A stretch of 64,000 bases of DNA, from positions 372,001 to 436,000 of the forward strand of contig CP150555.1 of assembly GCA_049487715.1 (NCBI GenBank), given 5' to 3'. Source of the stretch: Pycnococcus provasolii (taxonomy: Eukaryota; Chlorophyta; Pseudoscourfieldiophyceae; Pseudoscourfieldiales). The position numbers were made by a program, and so were the translations under genes. Of the stretch, positions 61,980 through 64,000 are shown piece after piece. Under the pieces are notes generated by a model. It was given only the letters and a program-made list of their open reading frames with translations. It did not search any database and was not told where the DNA came from. Positions within the stretch are counted from its first letter, which is position 1, and each line of letters opens with the position of its first letter.

Positions 61980-64000
61980 ATGCCCGTGGGTCCCATGATG
62001 AATACGCCGTCGCGCTTAACCGGCGGCCGTCGCAACTCGCACGTCACCTCCGTGGCACCAGGGTCAGCTTCCTTCTCCGTGTCATCCGTCATCACCTTGG
62101 GTGAGGAATCCGCGGAGTTTCTGAAAATGACACGTCGCGTCTTCGAGCAGTTTGACTCCGACAACTCAGGAACGCTCGAACTTGACGAACTGAAAATGGC
62201 GTTCGCGCAAATGGGCATGGACGTCGAAGAGGAGGAAGTTGACGACCTCTTCCAAGAAATGGGAAAGGACAAGGACGGATGCCTGACGTGCGAAGAGTTC
62301 ACGCGCATGATCGTCAGAGCCAAGGAGGTGGCGGCGCGAGAGTCCATGGCCGCGAGCTTGCAGGCGGCCAGCATACGAACACTTCTCAGCGACGCGCCTG
62401 GAAAAAGAGACGAAGACGACATAGAAAGAGCACTAGACATGCTCAACGACTGCGCGCCATTCTTTGCAAGGCTCAGGCATAACATCGCCGCGGACATTCT
62501 CTACGACACGGAGGTACGTACGTACACGCGAGGACAGTGGTTGTGCAACCAGGGTACGCAAAACGAAGGGCTCTTTCTCGTACTCGACGGACACTGCGCA
62601 GTCTTCAGGCGAGATGATAATGCCTCAGACTACGGAATGTCAGAAAAGCAGAATATACTCGTCACGGGAACGTCCGCCGCCGCGAACCGCGCACGTGCCG
62701 CAGTCGAAAAGAAGCGCCAGCAGGCGGCTGAGACCAGCCAGCGCATGGCGGACGAACGTGCCGCGGCGGTTAGCGATATGCGATCCACAGCTGGAGCCTC
62801 GCGAAGAGAAAGCATGAATGATGCGCAACAATTGAAGAGCGCCAGACCATCGTCGCCGGAACCGCACGCAGACACGTCCAGCATTTTAACTGGCATGCCG
62901 ATGCACGTTGGTAGTATGGAAACGCCGCGCGACAGCGGCGCCGTCGCAAATTCTACAGCCGAGAGCCGAAGCTCTTCGCCAAGAGGAAAGCTGCCACACT
63001 CGGGAACTTCAGTAGTGCCGCCAGCCACAGGCGATAGCACTTCCCAACAAGCGGCCGAGCCGTTGCGTGTGACAGGCTCGTCATTTAGCGCAGCCATGGT
63101 GTATCCCAGCTTCAAGAAAAAGCAAGAGGGCACTGCAGGTGAGGCTGACGGAGCGCGAGGTTTTAGTGGTGGCACAATCAAGCTCAAGGTTCCCTCAGCA
63201 CAGCAGCAAGCTTCGGCGCCTTCGTTGTCGACGACCTCCGGTGACAAGACGAGCGGAAAGGGCACGGCGACGAATGCCGCCGCGGAACTCAGTATTGCAC
63301 GTATTCAGGGTGAACGCATCCATCCTTCCGGACACTCGGAGAAGATAACAGCAGAGACTGCGGCGAAGACGACGATTGTGGACGACACGGCGAGTCTGGC
63401 ATCAACACCGGCATCAGTGCCTGCGCCCGCAGCGACGCCCAGAGAGGCACCATCTACTAGTGCACCATCGGCCGCAGCCACCTCAGATGCTCCGAATCCG
63501 CAGCAGCCAGAAAATCAGCCAGATCCTAGTCTCAGGCAGACCCATCGTCGCGTTCGTGCATCAGTCGAAGAACAACGTGAGGCATATCTCGTCGGAGACG
63601 TCGACCTCGCTTCCCTTGAGTCAGTTTTCAACAACGTGCCCGGAGGAGACACGACATCCTCAACGCCACTTGCAACAACCCCGCAGCGAAGGAAAAAGTT
63701 TGGAAAGGTTGCGAGCAAGCTGTCGTCAATGAGCGCACTCGTCGACCTGGGGGAACTCGTTAGCACGGTGCCACCGTCGTTCGGACGCTGCCTTGGACTC
63801 GGGAAGCAGGGTGATTCTGTTGGCGAGCTTGCGCTGATGGCACCCAAGGCTCTTGCGGCGGCATCGGAAAGTGATAGTGGTGCAGACCATGGGGGACGAG
63901 CTAAAAAAACAGCGCGATTTCTATCAGCATACTTCAACAACGATAAGCGCGACGTTGGCGCGCTAGCGGTTGGGGAAAGCTTGACCGTGCTATTCATCCC
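61980..64000 (+). CDS. EF-hand and split cyclic-nucleotide-binding domain protein, partial (runs off window)
   Basis: From the ATG at 61980 (MPVGPMMNTPSRLTGGRRNS), the first after an in-frame TAA at 61890, the frame is open to the window end (673 codons). EF-hand 1: FEQFDSDNSGTLELDELKMA with a complete loop (D59 to E70). EF-hand 2: EMGKDKDGCLTCEEF, loop position 1 not acidic. Around residues 173-214 a cNMP-binding fold begins (ADILYDTEVRTYTRGQWLCN, EGLFLVLDGHCAVFRR). Its phosphate-binding cassette (GKQGDSVGELALMAPKA) comes only at ~610, after a ~390-residue Ser/Ala/Thr-rich insert. Ca2+ and cyclic-nucleotide inputs suggest a signalling role. What follows (kinase, channel or a second CNB) is outside the window. 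Confidence 0.75.
   Translation, partial: MPVGPMMNTPSRLTGGRRNSHVTSVAPGSASFSVSSVITLGEESAEFLKMTRRVFEQFDSDNSGTLELDELKMAFAQMGMDVEEEEVDDLFQEMGKDKDGCLTCEEFTRMIVRAKEVAARESMAASLQAASIRTLLSDAPGKRDEDDIERALDMLNDCAPFFARLRHNIAADILYDTEVRTYTRGQWLCNQGTQNEGLFLVLDGHCAVFRRDDNASDYGMSEKQNILVTGTSAAANRARAAVEKKRQQAAETSQRMADERAAAVSDMRSTAGASRRESMNDAQQLKSARPSSPEPHADTSSILTGMPMHVGSMETPRDSGAVANSTAESRSSSPRGKLPHSGTSVVPPATGDSTSQQAAEPLRVTGSSFSAAMVYPSFKKKQEGTAGEADGARGFSGGTIKLKVPSAQQQASAPSLSTTSGDKTSGKGTATNAAAELSIARIQGERIHPSGHSEKITAETAAKTTIVDDTASLASTPASVPAPAATPREAPSTSAPSAAATSDAPNPQQPENQPDPSLRQTHRRVRASVEEQREAYLVGDVDLASLESVFNNVPGGDTTSSTPLATTPQRRKKFGKVASKLSSMSALVDLGELVSTVPPSFGRCLGLGKQGDSVGELALMAPKALAAASESDSGADHGGRAKKTARFLSAYFNNDKRDVGALAVGESLTVLFI

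Overview
The window looks like nuclear DNA of a small, gene-dense, intron-poor green alga, probably a prasinophyte-type picoeukaryote. I cannot name the species from sequence alone. The evidence is a plant-type GATA factor, a glycosyltransferase-5 starch synthase, three proteins with chloroplast-targeting-like N-termini (a DUF4079 protein, a PDZ plus rubredoxin ENH1-like protein and a small one-helix protein), and pherophorin-like (S)PPP repeats. The codons are GC-rich, and most genes are single-exon. I resolved three short GT-AG introns: 91 nt in the SPF30-like gene, 136 nt in the rhodanese gene and 149 nt in the small plastid protein gene.

Layout. 0-8.5 kb: partial GATA factor (-), a decayed gene fragment (-), GT31 galactosyltransferase (+), starch synthase (+), GAT-domain protein (-), small C2H2 protein (-). 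8.6-19 kb: ankyrin protein (+), divergent pyruvate kinase (-), LRR protein (+), ABCC transporter (-), WD40 protein (-). 19-28 kb: acetyltransferase/bromodomain/AP2-like protein (+), SAP-KH-KH-WW protein (-), a broken fragment (-), secreted beta-lactamase-like hydrolase (+). 28.5-36.3 kb: rhodanese (+), thioredoxin-fold protein with three in-frame TGA codons (-), BTB protein with a frameshifted MATH-like end (+), membrane protein (-), an inverted pair of small charged paralogues, plastid membrane protein (-). 36.4-36.5 kb: a tRNA gene whose 3' half lies upstream of its 5' half. 37-48.3 kb: a polycystin-type channel of about 3,640 residues with a huge proline-rich ectodomain (-). 49-57 kb: SPF30-like splicing factor (+), F-box-kinesin fusion (-), V-ATPase subunit A (+), DUF4079 protein (+), ENH1-like rubredoxin (-). 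57.1-61.8 kb: a 3.48-kb DDE transposon with perfect 79-bp inverted repeats and a TA target duplication, then a 0.62-kb MITE-like element. The right end is a partial EF-hand/cyclic-nucleotide-binding protein.

This is an ordinary eukaryotic chromosome segment, not an operon, and neighbours are mostly unrelated in function. Shared themes are starch and plastid biology, RNA processing, membrane transport and chromatin. Telomere-like (TTAGGG-type) repeats or telo-box sequences occur about 60-250 bp upstream of at least nine start codons, which suggests a promoter element. The most unusual items are the predicted triple-selenocysteine thioredoxin-fold protein, the permuted tRNA, the transposon whose transposase carries a pentapeptide minisatellite where its third catalytic acid should be, and the giant polycystin.
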